Positions 14,728-22,473 of a stretch of 29,019 bases of DNA are shown in pieces. Each line of letters begins with the position of its first letter. Positions within the stretch are counted from its first letter, which is position 1. The notes under the pieces were generated by a model, which saw only the letters and a list, made by a program, of their open reading frames with translations, ran no database searches and was not told the DNA's origin. The translations under genes were made by a program, and so were the position numbers. The DNA is from JAIBBG01 sp043748015 (GTDB lineage Bacteria > Bacteroidota > Bacteroidia > Flavobacteriales_D > Sanyastnellaceae), in contig JAYTOA010000037.1 in NCBI GenBank assembly GCA_043748015.1, forward strand, positions 1 through 29,019, given 5' to 3'.

Positions 14728-16500
14728 TTAGACCCGATATATGGAGTTCACCAGATCCTTCCAGTTTTCCATCACGGCCTTACGTTTCAATTTCAACGTT
14801 GGTGTAATTTCTCCATGTTCAATTGAAAACAAACGAGGCAATAGACGAAGTTCTTTCACTTGTTCCCAATTGCCAAATCGGGGGTTTATTTTTTCCACTT
14901 CTTGTTTTATCAACTGTTTAACTTTTTCATTCTCTACAAGAACCTTTTCGTCCGTACTTGAAATTCCATTCGATGCCGCCCATTTTTTCAACCCAATGAA
15001 CTCCGGAACTATCAATGCTGCCGGAAATTTCTGCCCATCACCAATCACCATGATTTGTTCGATGTATACACTTTCTTTCATTGCATTTTCCAGAACTTGT
15101 GGAGCAATGTATTTACCTCCTGATGTTTTGAAAAGTTCCTTTTTACGATCAGTAATTCTCAAAAAACCATCTTTGATTTCACCAATATCTCCAGTAGAAA
15201 ACCAGCCATCTTTCAAAACAGCATCCGTATTTTCTTTGTCCTTGTAGTATCCCATCATCACGTTAGGACCTTTGCATAAAATTTCTCCATCTTCAGCAAT
15301 TTTCACTTCGACGCCCGGAATTGTTTTTCCAACAGTACCTGTGCGCCACATGCCCGGATCACGAAATGTATTTACAGAAATTACAGGTGAAGTTTCGGAG
15401 AGACCATAACCTTCAAGAATCCATATGCCGGCTCCACAAAAAAACTTTGCCAACCTTGCTTGCAATGCGGCGCTACCTGACGCCACTGCACGTATTTCCG
15501 TAAGACCCAAAGCAGCCTTCACCTTGCTGAAAACAAGCTTGCGAGCTATACTCAATTTGAACTCATACCACGCTCCATTGGCACGTTCCGGTTCCCATTG
15601 CAATGCCAAATCGTGCGACCATTTGAAAAGGATTTTTTTGATCCCGGTATTCGACATACCCTTTGTATAAATTCCGTCGTAGAATTTCTCGAACAATCTT
15701 GGAACACCTGTAAAAATATGAGGGCGCGAAAGAATCAAATCATCCTTGATATTTTCCATTCCTCCTAGATACATATGCACTCCACACTTCATGTAGAGGT
15801 AATGAAGCATGCGCTCATAAATGTGACATATCGGTAAAAAACTAAGACACCGAGTCGTTCCTTTTTCAAGATAAGGTAAACGTTCACCGCTGCTTATAGC
15901 ATTGCTCGCAATATTTCTGTGAGAGAGCATCACTCCTTTGGGAAGACCCGTTGTTCCGGAGGTATAAATTATTGTTGCAAGGTCCTCTTCCTTCACATTC
16001 TCTGACAATTGATCAACACTTTTCTGAGGAACACCACTTGCCGCTTCGAATAATTCAGACCAATGCGGAGCTCCTTCCACTTTATCGAAAGTGTAAATAG
16101 TTTTTAGCGAAGGAATCTGAGATTGCACAGAACTGATCTTCTTATATAATTCTTCATTCGATACGAAACACAATTTCGCTTCCGCATGATTCAAAATGTA
16201 TGCACTATCACTTTCAGTCATGTTGGGATAGATAGGGACATCAATAGCACCAATTTGCATAATGCCGTTGTCCATCACATCCCACTCAAAGCGATTTGCG
16301 TGTGTGATCAAAGCAATCCTATCACCGGGTACGACGCCTGAAGACAGCAATCCACGACTTACAAGATTCATTTTCTCAACAAATTCTTTGGTAGAAATGG
16401 TCACCCAATCATTACCAACCTTGGAAGTCATCATTTGTTCCAGAGGAAAATTCCGGAATTGGTAATAAGGAAAATCAAACAGTCTTTTCGGCTCTTTCAT
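14728..16500 (-). CDS. Long-chain fatty acid-CoA ligase (AMP-forming)
   Basis: A 590-residue cytoplasmic or membrane-associated enzyme that activates long-chain fatty acids with ATP and CoA (COG1022 type). It shows the AMP-binding signature IIYTSGTTGLPKGV (about 176-189 from this start), then LSHRN and LPICHIYERM, the GYGLSETSPV adenine-site motif, GWFSTGDIGEI with the ribose-binding Asp, and ITDRKKELFKTSGGKYIAP with the hinge region. Preferred start: ATG at 16500 (MKEPKRLFDFPYYQ), which matches related proteins; an in-frame ATG at 16530 would add ten residues. It is the first gene of an operon with PAP2 and crcB, and is divergent from the 3-hydroxyacyl-CoA dehydrogenase, consistent with shared lipid metabolism. 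Confidence 0.92.
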   Translation of the reverse strand: MKEPKRLFDFPYYQFRNFPLEQMMTSKVGNDWVTISTKEFVEKMNLVSRGLLSSGVVPGDRIALITHANRFEWDVMDNGIMQIGAIDVPIYPNMTESDSAYILNHAEAKLCFVSNEELYKKISSVQSQIPSLKTIYTFDKVEGAPHWSELFEAASGVPQKSVDQLSENVKEEDLATIIYTSGTTGLPKGVMLSHRNIASNAISSGERLPYLEKGTTRCLSFLPICHIYERMLHYLYMKCGVHMYLGGMENIKDDLILSRPHIFTGVPRLFEKFYDGIYTKGMSNTGIKKILFKWSHDLALQWEPERANGAWYEFKLSIARKLVFSKVKAALGLTEIRAVASGSAALQARLAKFFCGAGIWILEGYGLSETSPVISVNTFRDPGMWRTGTVGKTIPGVEVKIAEDGEILCKGPNVMMGYYKDKENTDAVLKDGWFSTGDIGEIKDGFLRITDRKKELFKTSGGKYIAPQVLENAMKESVYIEQIMVIGDGQKFPAALIVPEFIGLKKWAASNGISSTDEKVLVENEKVKQLIKQEVEKINPRFGNWEQVKELRLLPRLFSIEHGEITPTLKLKRKAVMENWKDLVNSIYRV

Positions 16501-16613
16501 GATGCTAAACGTTTGGGTAAAAATATTCAACTTCCCATTATTTCCCCGGAATAGTTAAGACTTGTAGTCTGCCTACGAATATTATTCGACAAAACAATTG
16601 ATAGAGACTTCTC

Positions 16614-16621
16614 TATTTTCG
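16614..16621 (+). promoter_or_regulatory. Candidate -7 element for the 3-hydroxyacyl-CoA dehydrogenase gene
   Basis: TATTTTCG followed by CGGC has one mismatch to TAnnTTTG and resembles the boxes at 5870 and 21425. It lies 17 bases before the ATG at 16639. No -33 element at the usual distance. Confidence 0.3.
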
Positions 16622-16638
16622 CGGCACAAGCTCCAAAA

Positions 16639-17526
16639 ATGAAAAAAATCACAGTTATCGGTGCCGGTCAGATGGGCAATGGAATTGCGCATGTTTTTGC
16701 ACAACATGGCAATGCCGTGATCCTACTTGATCTGAAACAAGAGAACCTTGAGAAGGCAATATCAACTATTGCGACCAACCTGGACAGACAAGTTGCTAAA
16801 GGCACACTATCTCAAGAAAAAAAGACTGCTACACTAAAAAATATTTCGCTGGAAACCGATTTGGCAACCGCGGTGCAAAACGCAGATGTAATAGTTGAAG
16901 CTGCAACCGAAAATGTGGATCTCAAATTAAAAATATTTGCGCAGCTTGATGAATTTGCTCCGGAAGGATGCATTCTCGCCACGAATACATCGAGCATTTC
17001 AATTACAAAAATCGCTGCGGCCACTAAGCGTCCGCAAGATGTCATTGGAATGCACTTTATGAATCCGGTTCCATTGATGAAACTGATTGAGATCATTCGT
17101 GGTTATTCCACTTCTGATAGAGTAATGAATGAAATTATGGAACTTTCGAGATCACTCGATAAAGTGCCGATTGCTGTGAATGATTACCCTGGTTTTGTGG
17201 CGAACAAGATTCTGATACCGATGATCAATGAAGCCATCTGGACATTGTTTCAAGGAACTGCCGGAGTTGAAGAAATTGATACCATCATGAAGTTGGGAAT
17301 GGCACACCCGATGGGTCCATTGCGACTAGCCGATTTCATTGGACTTGATACTTGTCTTTCTATTCTGCGCGTTCTTGTCGACGGACATGGATCTCCGAAA
17401 TATGCGCCGTGCCCATTGCTGGTTAACATGGTACTTGCAGGAAAAACAGGCAACAAAAAAGGAGAGGGATTTTACAATTATGCAGATCCACGTAATCCTG
17501 TAGTTTCGGATTCGTTTAGAAAATAA
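16639..17526 (+). CDS. hbd: 3-hydroxybutyryl-CoA / 3-hydroxyacyl-CoA dehydrogenase
   Basis: A 295-residue cytoplasmic NAD(P)-dependent oxidoreductase that interconverts 3-hydroxyacyl-CoA and 3-oxoacyl-CoA. The Rossmann nucleotide-binding loop is VIGAGQMGNGIA (6-17), with Asp31 at the end of the second strand favouring NAD. The catalytic centre shows EAATE (87-91), ATNTSSISI (Ser118-119 region), GMHFMNPVP (His139) and NDYPGFVANK (Asn189). The C-terminal domain ends MAHPMGPLRLADFIGLDTC. The length is that of the stand-alone short-chain enzyme (Hbd/PaaH), not the fused FadB. It is divergent from the acyl-CoA ligase, and a bidirectional terminator follows. Whether it serves beta-oxidation or butanoyl metabolism cannot be seen. 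Confidence 0.92.
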   Translation: MKKITVIGAGQMGNGIAHVFAQHGNAVILLDLKQENLEKAISTIATNLDRQVAKGTLSQEKKTATLKNISLETDLATAVQNADVIVEAATENVDLKLKIFAQLDEFAPEGCILATNTSSISITKIAAATKRPQDVIGMHFMNPVPLMKLIEIIRGYSTSDRVMNEIMELSRSLDKVPIAVNDYPGFVANKILIPMINEAIWTLFQGTAGVEEIDTIMKLGMAHPMGPLRLADFIGLDTCLSILRVLVDGHGSPKYAPCPLLVNMVLAGKTGNKKGEGFYNYADPRNPVVSDSFRK

Positions 17527-17535
17527 TTTTTTGAC

Positions 17536-17570
17536 AAAAAAAAACGCCGGCGATTGCCGGCTTTTTTTTT
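17536..17570. terminator. Bidirectional Rho-independent terminator
   Basis: Two copies of GCCGGC (17546-17551, 17556-17561) pair around a GATT loop, with nine A on the left and nine T on the right. It serves the dehydrogenase gene on the plus strand and the DUF5606 gene on the minus strand. Confidence 0.9.
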
Positions 17571-17624
17571 AAATTTCTCACTATCTCTGAATATCAGATT
17601 GCACAACTAAAATTATCATCGAGA

Positions 17625-18062
17625 TTACTCTTCACCTTCTTTTTGGTTGTCTTCATCAACAGCGGCTGGCTCTTCAAATTCCAGCATATCCTTCGACTGT
17701 AGAATGTTGTACCACTGCAATAATTTTTTGATATCAGAATCGTAAACGCGTTCCTCATCATACTCAGGCAAAATTTTTCTCATCGCATCGCGAAGCACTT
17801 TGCTTTCGCTTTTATGATCCGGAGCGACACCTCCTTGAAAAGCCTCTTTAGCCTTCAACAGAATTTCACGAAGAGCCACGTCATCTTCATAAGTGAACAT
17901 GCTGATGTCGTTCAATGAACTAACTTTCTGTGTTGGCATTACAGCCATTCTTTTTCCGTCAATCAATGACTCTACAACAATTGTAGACTTACCACCTGTA
18001 ATCAATTTGTAGATTCCGGGCTTTCCAGCAACGCTTAAAATTTTTTCTAATTCAATTTTCAT
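17625..18062 (-). CDS. DUF5606-family conserved protein
   Basis: A 145-residue soluble protein recognised as DUF5606, a family that I know only from Bacteroidota. Residues 1-55 form a small SH3-like beta domain (LEKILSVAGKPGIYKLI, then ESLIDGKRMAVMP, then VSSLNDISMFTY). Residues 60-125 are helical (LREILLKAKEAF; RKILPEYDEERVYDSDIKKLLQWYNIL in two parts), and the last 20 residues are acidic and probably disordered. It is near universal in the phylum in my recollection, which suggests a housekeeping role, but no function is established. It has its own promoter-like sequence and shares a terminator with the dehydrogenase gene. Confidence 0.85.
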   Translation of the reverse strand: MKIELEKILSVAGKPGIYKLITGGKSTIVVESLIDGKRMAVMPTQKVSSLNDISMFTYEDDVALREILLKAKEAFQGGVAPDHKSESKVLRDAMRKILPEYDEERVYDSDIKKLLQWYNILQSKDMLEFEEPAAVDEDNQKEGEE

Positions 18063-18082
18063 TCGTGATTTTTTTCAGGCTG

Positions 18083-18112
18083 CAAATATCTTCATATCTC
18101 AAAGATGTTCAA
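18083..18112 (-). promoter_or_regulatory. Candidate promoter for the DUF5606 gene
   Basis: On the minus strand TTG (18112-18110), a 19-base gap, then GATATTTG (18090-18083) followed by CAGCC. One mismatch in the -7 box; start of transcription would be just ahead of the ATG at 18062. Confidence 0.35.
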
Positions 18113-18138
18113 CAGCAAAAATGAGAGGGCAAGAATTG

Positions 18139-18606
18139 CTAACTCACCAGGGCGGCAATCATTGTTTTATAAGAAGGAATTTCGGCGAGGTATTCAAACG
18201 ATTCATCATCGTGATTAATACGGCAACAAAAATGTTCCAACCCATTCGTGACAAGCATATAAGGAACCCTTAGAGTCATGTTGTAGCGCGCAGCCTGATC
18301 AAAGACATCCCGACTGATAGCAATCCCAGGTGCTTTGCATTCCGCCAGAAGAAGCGCCTCTCCTTTATTGGAGTAAACAACAAGATCACTACGTCTCATC
18401 ATGCCATTGTATTCCAAAGATTTTTCCACCGCCATCAACGTCAGTGGACAACCTTGATCAATATTGAGATAATGAATCAAATGTTGACGAACCCACTCTT
18501 CAGGAGTGAGCACATACCACTTTCTCCTCACCACGTCAAATACGCTGATGTGATCATCTTGCTTCCTTAATCTTGAAGGTGGATATGGAAAATTGAGTGT
18601 TTGCAT
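18139..18606 (-). CDS. Type I restriction enzyme R (HsdR_N)-domain protein
   Basis: A 155-residue stand-alone protein with an HsdR N-terminal-type PD-(D/E)xK nuclease fold. Residues show RRSDLVVYS with Asp74, then LLLAECKAP with Glu89 and Lys91, and a later Gln104, all in the order of this nuclease core. No helicase, methylase or specificity subunit is near, so it is not a restriction system by context. The family is widespread in Bacteroidota and is commonly next to holA; here AMP nucleosidase lies between. That suggests a role near DNA replication or repair, but this is inference. Start: the ATG at 18606 (MQTLNFPYPPSRLR) matches relatives; a longer frame from 18666 adds 20 residues that cross the divergent promoter region. 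Confidence 0.85.
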   Translation of the reverse strand: MQTLNFPYPPSRLRKQDDHISVFDVVRRKWYVLTPEEWVRQHLIHYLNIDQGCPLTLMAVEKSLEYNGMMRRSDLVVYSNKGEALLLAECKAPGIAISRDVFDQAARYNMTLRVPYMLVTNGLEHFCCRINHDDESFEYLAEIPSYKTMIAALVS

Positions 18607-18624
18607 TTCAAAATGATACCTTTG
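18593..18624 (+). promoter_or_regulatory. Candidate promoter for AMP nucleosidase (and holA)
   Basis: TTG (18593-18595), 21 bases, then TACCTTTG (18617-18624), a perfect TAnnTTTG match. It overlaps the first codons of the divergent HsdR_N gene. Confidence 0.45.
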
Positions 18625-18629
18625 AGACG

Positions 18630-18662
18630 AAAAAATACGACATCTAATAGAGTTGTTGCAAA
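18630..18662 (-). promoter_or_regulatory. Candidate promoter for the HsdR_N-domain gene
   Basis: On the minus strand TTTG (18662-18659), 21 bases, then TATTTTTT (18637-18630), one mismatch in the -7 box. It lies back to back with the plus-strand promoter, and supports the start at 18606 over 18666. Confidence 0.35.
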
Positions 18663-18684
18663 TCAAATCCGAAAAACAGAATAA

Positions 18685-19458
18685 ATGGAATCGAAAGAAG
18701 AGATAGTAAAGAACTGGCTTCCACGCTACACCGGAACGCCACTAGAAAAATTTGGAGAATACATTCTGCTTACAAATTTCGATGGCTATCTTCAAAAATT
18801 CGCTGAATGGCACAATGTCGAAATTGATGGTTTGGGAAAGGCGATGCCAACAGCTACTGCCGAAGGTGTCACCATGATCAACTTCAATATGGGAAGCGCG
18901 AATGCCGCAACAATAATGGATTTGCTAACAGCAGTGATGCCTAAGGCTGTTTTGTTTCTAGGTAAATGTGGCGGACTGAAGAAGAAAAATGCATTGGGTG
19001 ATTTTGTATTGCCTATAGCTGCCATACGCGGTGAAGGAACAAGTAATGACTACTTCCCCGCAGAAGTTCCTGCTTTGCCTGCGTTCAATTTGCAGCGTGC
19101 AGTTTCATCCACCATCCGTGATAACAATCAAGACTATTGGACAGGCACAGTGTATACAACCAATAGACGCGTATGGGAACATGATGATGCGTTTAAAGAA
19201 TATTTGCGAAAAATTCGGGCAATGGCGATAGACATGGAAACAGCAACATTGTTTTCTGTAGGATTCGCGAATAAAATCCCTACCGGTGCCTTGCTACTTG
19301 TAAGTGATCAACCTATGATTCCTCAGGGTGTGAAGACGAGTGAAAGCGATGTAAAAGTATCATCGAATTTTGTTGACATACACATCAAAATAGGAATAGC
19401 AGCTTTGAAGGAAATCCGTGATGAAGGTCAATCTGTGCGCCATTTGAAGTGGGATTAA
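18685..19458 (+). CDS. amn: AMP nucleosidase (short form)
   Basis: A 257-residue cytoplasmic enzyme of the purine nucleoside phosphorylase / MTA nucleosidase fold. It splits AMP to adenine and ribose 5-phosphate, adjusting AMP levels and feeding purine salvage. Motifs: NFNMGSANAATIMDLL (67-82), VLFLGKCGGLKKKNALGDFV (89-108, the glycine-rich region with GD), AIDMETATLFSVGF (181-194, with the Asp-x-Glu substrate site at 183-185) and LLLVSDQP with the likely catalytic Asp208. It lacks the long N-terminal regulatory domain of E. coli Amn, as is usual for Bacteroidota versions. It follows the divergent HsdR_N gene and precedes holA by 59 bases; co-transcription is plausible. Confidence 0.9.
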   Translation: MESKEEIVKNWLPRYTGTPLEKFGEYILLTNFDGYLQKFAEWHNVEIDGLGKAMPTATAEGVTMINFNMGSANAATIMDLLTAVMPKAVLFLGKCGGLKKKNALGDFVLPIAAIRGEGTSNDYFPAEVPALPAFNLQRAVSSTIRDNNQDYWTGTVYTTNRRVWEHDDAFKEYLRKIRAMAIDMETATLFSVGFANKIPTGALLLVSDQPMIPQGVKTSESDVKVSSNFVDIHIKIGIAALKEIRDEGQSVRHLKWD

Positions 19459-19517
19459 TCTCACCATCATTGTTGAAGAAATAAATAGGACCATACCTCG
19501 AACTCGGTTAAAAAACA

Positions 19518-20546
19518 ATGGAGCATCTCAAAATAATTCGTGATCTCGAAACTAAAAATTTCAAACCCGTCTATTTCCTGATGGGTGAAGAATCCTATTT
19601 CATTGATCAGATAACCGACTACGTTGAAGATAATATTTTAGACGAAGCTTCTCGAACATTTTGCCAGACAATTGTTTACGGCAGAGATGTGACAATGGAG
19701 CAAGTTGTTTCTCTCTCGAAAGGATTTCCTATGATGGGCGATCGACAAGTAGTGATTGTCAAGGAAGCTCAGGACATGAAAGAATTCAAGAGTCGCAAAC
19801 AAGACGATGAAGCTGATGATTTGAAGTCGATCATTCACTATCTCAACCAACCCACTCCATCAACGATCCTTATTTTCAATCACAAGAATAAAACACTTGA
19901 CAAGCGGAAAAAACTTTACAAACTCCTCGAGAAAACAGGTGTTGTTTTCAATTCAGAGAAAATCAAAGACTACAAACTCGCTGAATGGATTGAGAAATAT
20001 GTAGTAACGAGAGGTTATAAAATCAGTCACAATGCTGCTCAATTATTGGCTGAATATCTTGGCACTGATCTTAGCAAGGTGATGAACGCAGTGAACAAGC
20101 TTGCCATTATTCTACCAAAAGGCAGTGAAATCACTCCACATACAATTGAAGAAAACATAGGCATCAGTAAAGATTACAATGTCTGGGAATTGAATAAAGC
20201 CCTTGGACAAAAAGACGTTTTAAAAGCCAACCGCATTATTCAATATTTCGAAGCCAATCCAAAAGCCAATCCCATTCAAATGGTATTGCCTTCACTATAT
20301 GGACACTATTCCAAATTGGCCATGTATATTTCACTTCCCGATAAACGCAGCGCAGCGAGCGAGCTTGGGTTGCCTCCTTTTGCAATCAATGAGTACAAAG
20401 AAGCTTCATCAAAATACGGAGCGCAAAAAGTTGAAAAAATCATTGGATTTATTCGCGACACAGATAAAAAGACAAAGGGGGTTAACAATTATTCTGCTGA
20501 CAATGGGGAATTGCTAAAAGAACTCATCTTCAAAATCCTGCATTAA
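19518..20546 (+). CDS. holA: DNA polymerase III subunit delta
   Basis: A 342-residue subunit of the clamp loader that opens the beta sliding clamp during DNA replication. The N-terminus shows FKPVYFLMGEESYFIDQI, the degenerate Walker A-like start typical of delta, followed by VVIVKEAQDM and the delta-specific segment LNQPTPSTILIFNHKNKTLDKRKKLYK (given here in two family landmarks: PTPSTILIF and KTLDKRKKL). The middle has AAQLLAEYLGTDLSKVMNAVNKL and the C-terminal collar domain has YNVWELNKALGQKD. The size is normal. It ends 3 bases from the stop of the convergent MOSC gene, leaving no room for a terminator between them. In this phylum it is commonly next to the HsdR_N-domain gene, as here. 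Confidence 0.93.
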   Translation: MEHLKIIRDLETKNFKPVYFLMGEESYFIDQITDYVEDNILDEASRTFCQTIVYGRDVTMEQVVSLSKGFPMMGDRQVVIVKEAQDMKEFKSRKQDDEADDLKSIIHYLNQPTPSTILIFNHKNKTLDKRKKLYKLLEKTGVVFNSEKIKDYKLAEWIEKYVVTRGYKISHNAAQLLAEYLGTDLSKVMNAVNKLAIILPKGSEITPHTIEENIGISKDYNVWELNKALGQKDVLKANRIIQYFEANPKANPIQMVLPSLYGHYSKLAMYISLPDKRSAASELGLPPFAINEYKEASSKYGAQKVEKIIGFIRDTDKKTKGVNNYSADNGELLKELIFKILH

Positions 20547-20549
20547 AAT

Positions 20550-21374
20550 TTATACAACGGAAAAGACTTCGTCTCCTACGTTGAGCGCTCCTCTTATATC
20601 ATTACATACTACGTTTTGTCCGAACATAACTTCGTTGTCAATCGTACGGAAAGTAGCAAGTGTTTTCAGCGGCTCTTTAGCTTTCAACCCGGAATTCTGA
20701 TCAATGGTAGTCACCACGCATCGCGAACATGGTTTGACCACTTCAAACAAACTTTCGCCCATTCTAAATCCCTTCCAACTATCCTCAATGAAAGGCTCAT
20801 TGGTCTCAATTACTACACTCGGGCGAAATCGATCCCACGTCATTCCAACTGGATGATTTCTTGCTTTTAGTCGCGAATTGAGATTAGATAATGACGCAGA
20901 CCCAATCAACAACAACGGAAATCCATCTGTGAAAGCTGTAATCACCTCACCCGGATTGTACTTGCTATTAACGAGACGTTTTGAATCTTCATGCATGTAT
21001 ACCAGCCTCACATTTCGCTCGAGTAAGCGAGAGAAATAATCATTCGCTTCTTTAGAAACAATCATGGCATCACACATTTCCGACCAAATTCCTACGCGAA
21101 GCAACTCTCCGGAATGAGAATTTCTGTGGATAACAATCTTCTCATCACCCAATCCACGCGTTGCATGAATGATAAGATCATCACGCTCATACGAAGGTCG
21201 GAATAGAGCAAGTCTTGAATCTTCACGTTGGGAAATGAACATGCCTTGTTCATCAACCAGCATCATTCTTCGGTCATCTCTCAATCCACGAGAATCCAGC
21301 AATGCGCTTTGGACCTCTATGCCACCAAGGGACTTTACGGGATAAATGAAAAGATGTTGAATATTGAAGGTCAT
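20550..21374 (-). CDS. MOSC domain protein (mARC-like molybdenum cofactor enzyme)
   Basis: A 274-residue protein with the N-terminal MOSC beta-barrel (IYPVKSLGGIEV, then GLRDDRRMMLVD and FISQRE) and the C-terminal MOSC domain. Key motifs are WDRFRPSVVI (180-189), EVVKPCSRCVVTTID with Cys216 and Cys219, one of which is the probable molybdenum ligand, and MFGQNVV (250-256). Relatives include the mARC and YcbX proteins that reduce N-hydroxylated compounds using molybdenum cofactor. No ferredoxin-like domain is fused, so a separate electron donor would be needed. It is convergent with holA (3 bases apart) and divergent from hemE (66 bases between starts). Confidence 0.88.
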   Translation of the reverse strand: MTFNIQHLFIYPVKSLGGIEVQSALLDSRGLRDDRRMMLVDEQGMFISQREDSRLALFRPSYERDDLIIHATRGLGDEKIVIHRNSHSGELLRVGIWSEMCDAMIVSKEANDYFSRLLERNVRLVYMHEDSKRLVNSKYNPGEVITAFTDGFPLLLIGSASLSNLNSRLKARNHPVGMTWDRFRPSVVIETNEPFIEDSWKGFRMGESLFEVVKPCSRCVVTTIDQNSGLKAKEPLKTLATFRTIDNEVMFGQNVVCNDIRGALNVGDEVFSVV

Positions 21375-21424
21375 GTGAATGTCAAATGCGTGAGGCGAAT
21401 GTAATGCTCAGTCAAACTTCAGCA

Positions 21425-21432
21425 TAAATTTG
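21425..21432 (+). promoter_or_regulatory. Candidate -7 element for hemE, very close to the start codon
   Basis: TAAATTTG followed by CCGCCC is an exact TAnnTTTG match only 8 bases before the ATG at 21441. If used, the mRNA would be almost leaderless. No clear -33 box. Confidence 0.45.
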
Positions 21433-21440
21433 CCGCCCTT

Positions 21441-22469
21441 ATGAAATTAAAGAACGATTTGATACTGCGTGCCGCGCGAGGTGAAGAAACCGAGCGTGTA
21501 CCAGTATGGGTAATGCGCCAGGCCGGAAGAATACTGGAGGAATACCGATCAACGCGAGCGGAAGCCGGCAGTTTCAAAAAATTGCTGATGAATCCAAAAC
21601 TCGCAGCCGAGGTAACAATTCAACCCGTGGACATATTGGGTGTGGACGCAGCAATTCTCTTTTCGGACATACTTGTAATACCAGAGGCCATGGGTCTTTC
21701 CTACAATATGGACGAAGGCGTTGGGCCATCTTTTCCGGTAACCATACAAAATGAAAAAGATGTTGAAGGACTTTCAAATGATCGCATCATCGAAAACCTT
21801 CACTACGTTTTTGAGACCATTGAAATAATCAAAAACAAGCTTGATGGAAGCGTCCCTCTAATTGGTTTTGCAGGTGCACCATGGACCATTTTCTGTTACA
21901 TGGTTGAAGGACGCGGATCAAAAACATTTTCGAAATCTCGGGCAATGTTGAGCTCCAATCCAAGGCTGGCACATAGCTTGCTAAAACGCATCACCGATGC
22001 AACAATTATTTATTTGAATAAGCAGATAGAACTTGGTTGCAACATGGTGCAGGTATTCGATAGTTGGGCCGGCATTTTAAATAGAGATACATACAACACA
22101 TTCGCATTGCCATACATCCAGCATATCTGTGAAAACGTCAATACAGTTCCATTAACTGTCTTCGCAAAAGGCGCCTTCTTTTCAATGCAGGAAATTGCAG
22201 AACTTCCATGTGCTACAATCGGCATTGATTGGCACACAGATCCTGATTTTGCACGCAAGCACATTGGAGAAAACAAGACCTTACAAGGCAACCTGGATCC
22301 CGCAATACTCTATGGCAGCGAGGCTTTTATCCGTGAAGAAACAATTAAAATGTTGGGTCGATTCGGGCCACATCGCTATATTGCGAACCTCGGGCACGGT
22401 GTTTACCCTGACATTGACCATAAAAAACTCAAAATTTTCATTCAAACAATTAAAGAACACCAATTCTAA
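21441..22469 (+). CDS. hemE: Uroporphyrinogen decarboxylase
   Basis: A 342-residue cytoplasmic enzyme that removes four carboxyl groups from uroporphyrinogen III to give coproporphyrinogen III in haem synthesis. Landmarks: PVWVMRQAGRILEEYR (21-36, with Arg26 and Arg30 in the substrate site), AILFSDILVIPEAMGL with the catalytic Asp76, LIGFAGAPWTIFCYMVEG and the later GIDWHTDP and LQGNLDP. NLGHGVYPD near the end carries the conserved His. The size is normal. The first motif has ILEEYR where many homologues have YLPEYR, a small variation. Four bases separate its stop from the OmpA-like gene, so the two may share a transcript although they have no obvious functional link. Confidence 0.95.
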   Translation: MKLKNDLILRAARGEETERVPVWVMRQAGRILEEYRSTRAEAGSFKKLLMNPKLAAEVTIQPVDILGVDAAILFSDILVIPEAMGLSYNMDEGVGPSFPVTIQNEKDVEGLSNDRIIENLHYVFETIEIIKNKLDGSVPLIGFAGAPWTIFCYMVEGRGSKTFSKSRAMLSSNPRLAHSLLKRITDATIIYLNKQIELGCNMVQVFDSWAGILNRDTYNTFALPYIQHICENVNTVPLTVFAKGAFFSMQEIAELPCATIGIDWHTDPDFARKHIGENKTLQGNLDPAILYGSEAFIREETIKMLGRFGPHRYIANLGHGVYPDIDHKKLKIFIQTIKEHQF

Positions 22470-22473
22470 AATC

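Noticed and set aside
18139..18606. Remnant of a type I restriction system
   Set aside because: The protein has full family length with an intact nuclease core, and its setting near holA is a common conserved one; no other restriction genes are present.
22195..22473. N-terminal extension of the OmpA paralogue 1 frame overlapping the end of hemE
   Set aside because: The extension lies out of frame inside hemE coding sequence, and the ATG at 22474 begins a clear signal peptide.
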